Assembly (NCBI GenBank): GCA_037446495.1 | Contig: JBBIIL010000128.1 | Coordinates: forward strand, 1 to 6,192 | DNA: 6,192 nt | Source: CAIXZV01 sp037446495 | GTDB lineage: Bacteria > Chloroflexota > Limnocylindria > Limnocylindrales > CSP1-4 | Direction of reading: 5' to 3' | Shown: positions 5,408-6,192 of the stretch, piece by piece | Position numbering within the stretch: position 1 is the first letter of the stretch | Layout: each line of letters opens with the position of its first letter | Notes under the pieces: generated by a model | The model's input: the letters and a program-made list of their open reading frames with translations, nothing else | Told to the model about the DNA's origin: nothing | The model's database searches: none | Translations under genes and position numbers: made by a program

Positions 5408-6130
5408 ATGCGCGGGCCCGTGGCGCTCGTCGGCGCCGGTGAGTTCCTGGACACCATGGCGGAGTTCGATCGCGGCCTGCTCGCCGCGACGGGCCGCCAG
5501 CGCCCGCGCGTGGTGATCCTGCCGACGGCGTCAGCCAACGACGGCGAGGCGATCTTCCAGGGCTGGGCAGATCGTGGCGTTGCCCACTTCTCCACGCTGG
5601 GCGCCGAGGTGGAGCCCGTCCTCGTGCGTGATGCGGCCGAAGGCCACGACCCGGCGGCGCTCCAAGCAGTGGGCGAGGCCGACCTCGTCTACCTCTCGGG
5701 AGGCGACCCCCGCCACCTGCTGCGGGTTCTCCACGATTCGCCGCTGGGTGCTGCGCTTGCCGCGGCGAACGCCCGCGGGGCTGTGATGGCAGGGTGCTCG
5801 GCCGGTGCGATGGTGCTCGTGGGTCGCTCGATGGGTTTCTGGTCGTTGCCCAGGGTGCCGTTTCCCATGCCCTTCCCGATGCGCTGGCAGCCGGCGCTCG
5901 GCCTCGCGGAGGGGATCATCGTGCTGCCGCACTACAACGCGGTGCCCGAGGCCTTCTCAGCCTGCATTGCGCTGCAGGCGCCCCGCGGCGCCATCGCATT
6001 CGGCATCGACGAGCACACGGCAGTCGTGGGCCGCGACGGAGCGTGGCAGGTCCATGGCATGGGCCGGATCACGGTTTGGCGGGGCCGGCGGCGCGAGCGG
6101 TTCCGCCGCGGCGAGGCCTTCCGAGCTTAG
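5408..6130 (+). CDS. S51 peptidase/cyanophycinase-like protein (class I glutamine-amidotransferase-like fold)
   Basis: This 240-residue cytoplasmic protein resembles the dipeptidase E/cyanophycinase family, serine hydrolases that cleave Asp-linked peptides. Motifs in order: MRGPVALVGAGEFLD (1-15, first strand and Gly-rich loop), RVVILPTASAND (34-45), DLVYLSGGDPRHLL (92-105, the GG substrate loop), and AGCSAGAM (128-135), the nucleophile elbow with Ser131. LPHYN (173-177) supplies the likely catalytic His175, and GIDEHTAVV (199-207) the strand that often carries an acidic partner. Length fits a single-domain member. A Pro-rich insert after the elbow (PFPMPFPM, 151-158) is unusual. The ATG at 5408 is preceded by an in-frame GTG at 5405; neither has a Shine-Dalgarno, and ATG fits the family N-terminus best. 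The frame stays open upstream to about 5159, but that text is translated repeat. Actual substrate is unknown; cyanophycin degradation is not supported by neighbours, as no cyanophycin synthetase is present. Confidence 0.82.
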   Translation: MRGPVALVGAGEFLDTMAEFDRGLLAATGRQRPRVVILPTASANDGEAIFQGWADRGVAHFSTLGAEVEPVLVRDAAEGHDPAALQAVGEADLVYLSGGDPRHLLRVLHDSPLGAALAAANARGAVMAGCSAGAMVLVGRSMGFWSLPRVPFPMPFPMRWQPALGLAEGIIVLPHYNAVPEAFSACIALQAPRGAIAFGIDEHTAVVGRDGAWQVHGMGRITVWRGRRRERFRRGEAFRA

Positions 6131-6151
6131 GGCCGCGCCCCGCCCATTGAC

Positions 6152-6168
6152 GGCGCCCGGCCGGCGCC
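6152..6168 (+). terminator. GC-rich hairpin after the last gene
   Basis: GGCGCC at 6152-6157 and again at 6163-6168 can pair around a 5-nt loop, 21 nt after the stop. There is no U-tract, and GGCGCC is self-complementary and recurs at 6187, so this may only reflect base composition. Confidence 0.25.
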
Positions 6169-6192
6169 CCGCGCCCGCCCGCCGAGGGCGCC

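Overview
This is a very GC-rich, gene-dense bacterial segment with five complete or edge-truncated plus-strand genes and one minus-strand gene that is split by a 100-N assembly gap. GC content was not computed, but it is visibly above 70%, and one 60-base line near 5041 has only 10 A/T bases. The base composition, GC-ending codons, GTG start, short overlaps and possible leaderless starts suggest a high-GC terrabacterial lineage (Chloroflexota or Actinomycetota). The N run and the unfamiliar gene mix suggest a metagenome-derived scaffold. No marker gene in the window settles the taxonomy.

Layout. Bases 1-839 hold the C-terminal part of selB, the selenocysteine-specific elongation factor, cut by the left edge. 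It overlaps by 4 bp with a mobA-like nucleotidyltransferase gene (836-1447) for molybdenum cofactor maturation. A perfect 8-bp hairpin follows 9 nt after the mobA stop. Next, 1552-3126 encodes a membrane-anchored, probably extracytoplasmic protein with a Ser/Pro-rich linker and a series of Asp-box (BNR) motifs typical of a beta-propeller. It converges, 11 nt apart, on a minus-strand YtcJ-type amidohydrolase (3138-4158). That gene has both conserved ends, but its middle is lost in the N gap. Divergent from it is a small metallo-beta-lactamase-fold hydrolase (4311-4859). A gene-free stretch of about 550 bp (4860-5407) carries two families of GC-rich direct repeats and several perfect hairpins. 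The last gene (5408-6130) is an S51 peptidase/cyanophycinase-like protein (class I glutamine-amidotransferase-like fold), possibly expressed from a leaderless transcript.

How the genes relate. selB and mobA form a plausible functional unit. Selenocysteine insertion and molybdopterin guanine dinucleotide assembly are both needed for selenocysteine-containing molybdoenzymes such as formate dehydrogenase, so such a gene may lie upstream. The other genes look like individually transcribed hydrolases and one surface protein, without an obvious shared pathway. I see no clear evidence for a new multi-gene system. The features most worth a second look are the repeat-rich intergenic stretch, the altered metal-site position in the MBL protein, the regular six-repeat pattern of the propeller protein, and the misleading length of the N gap.
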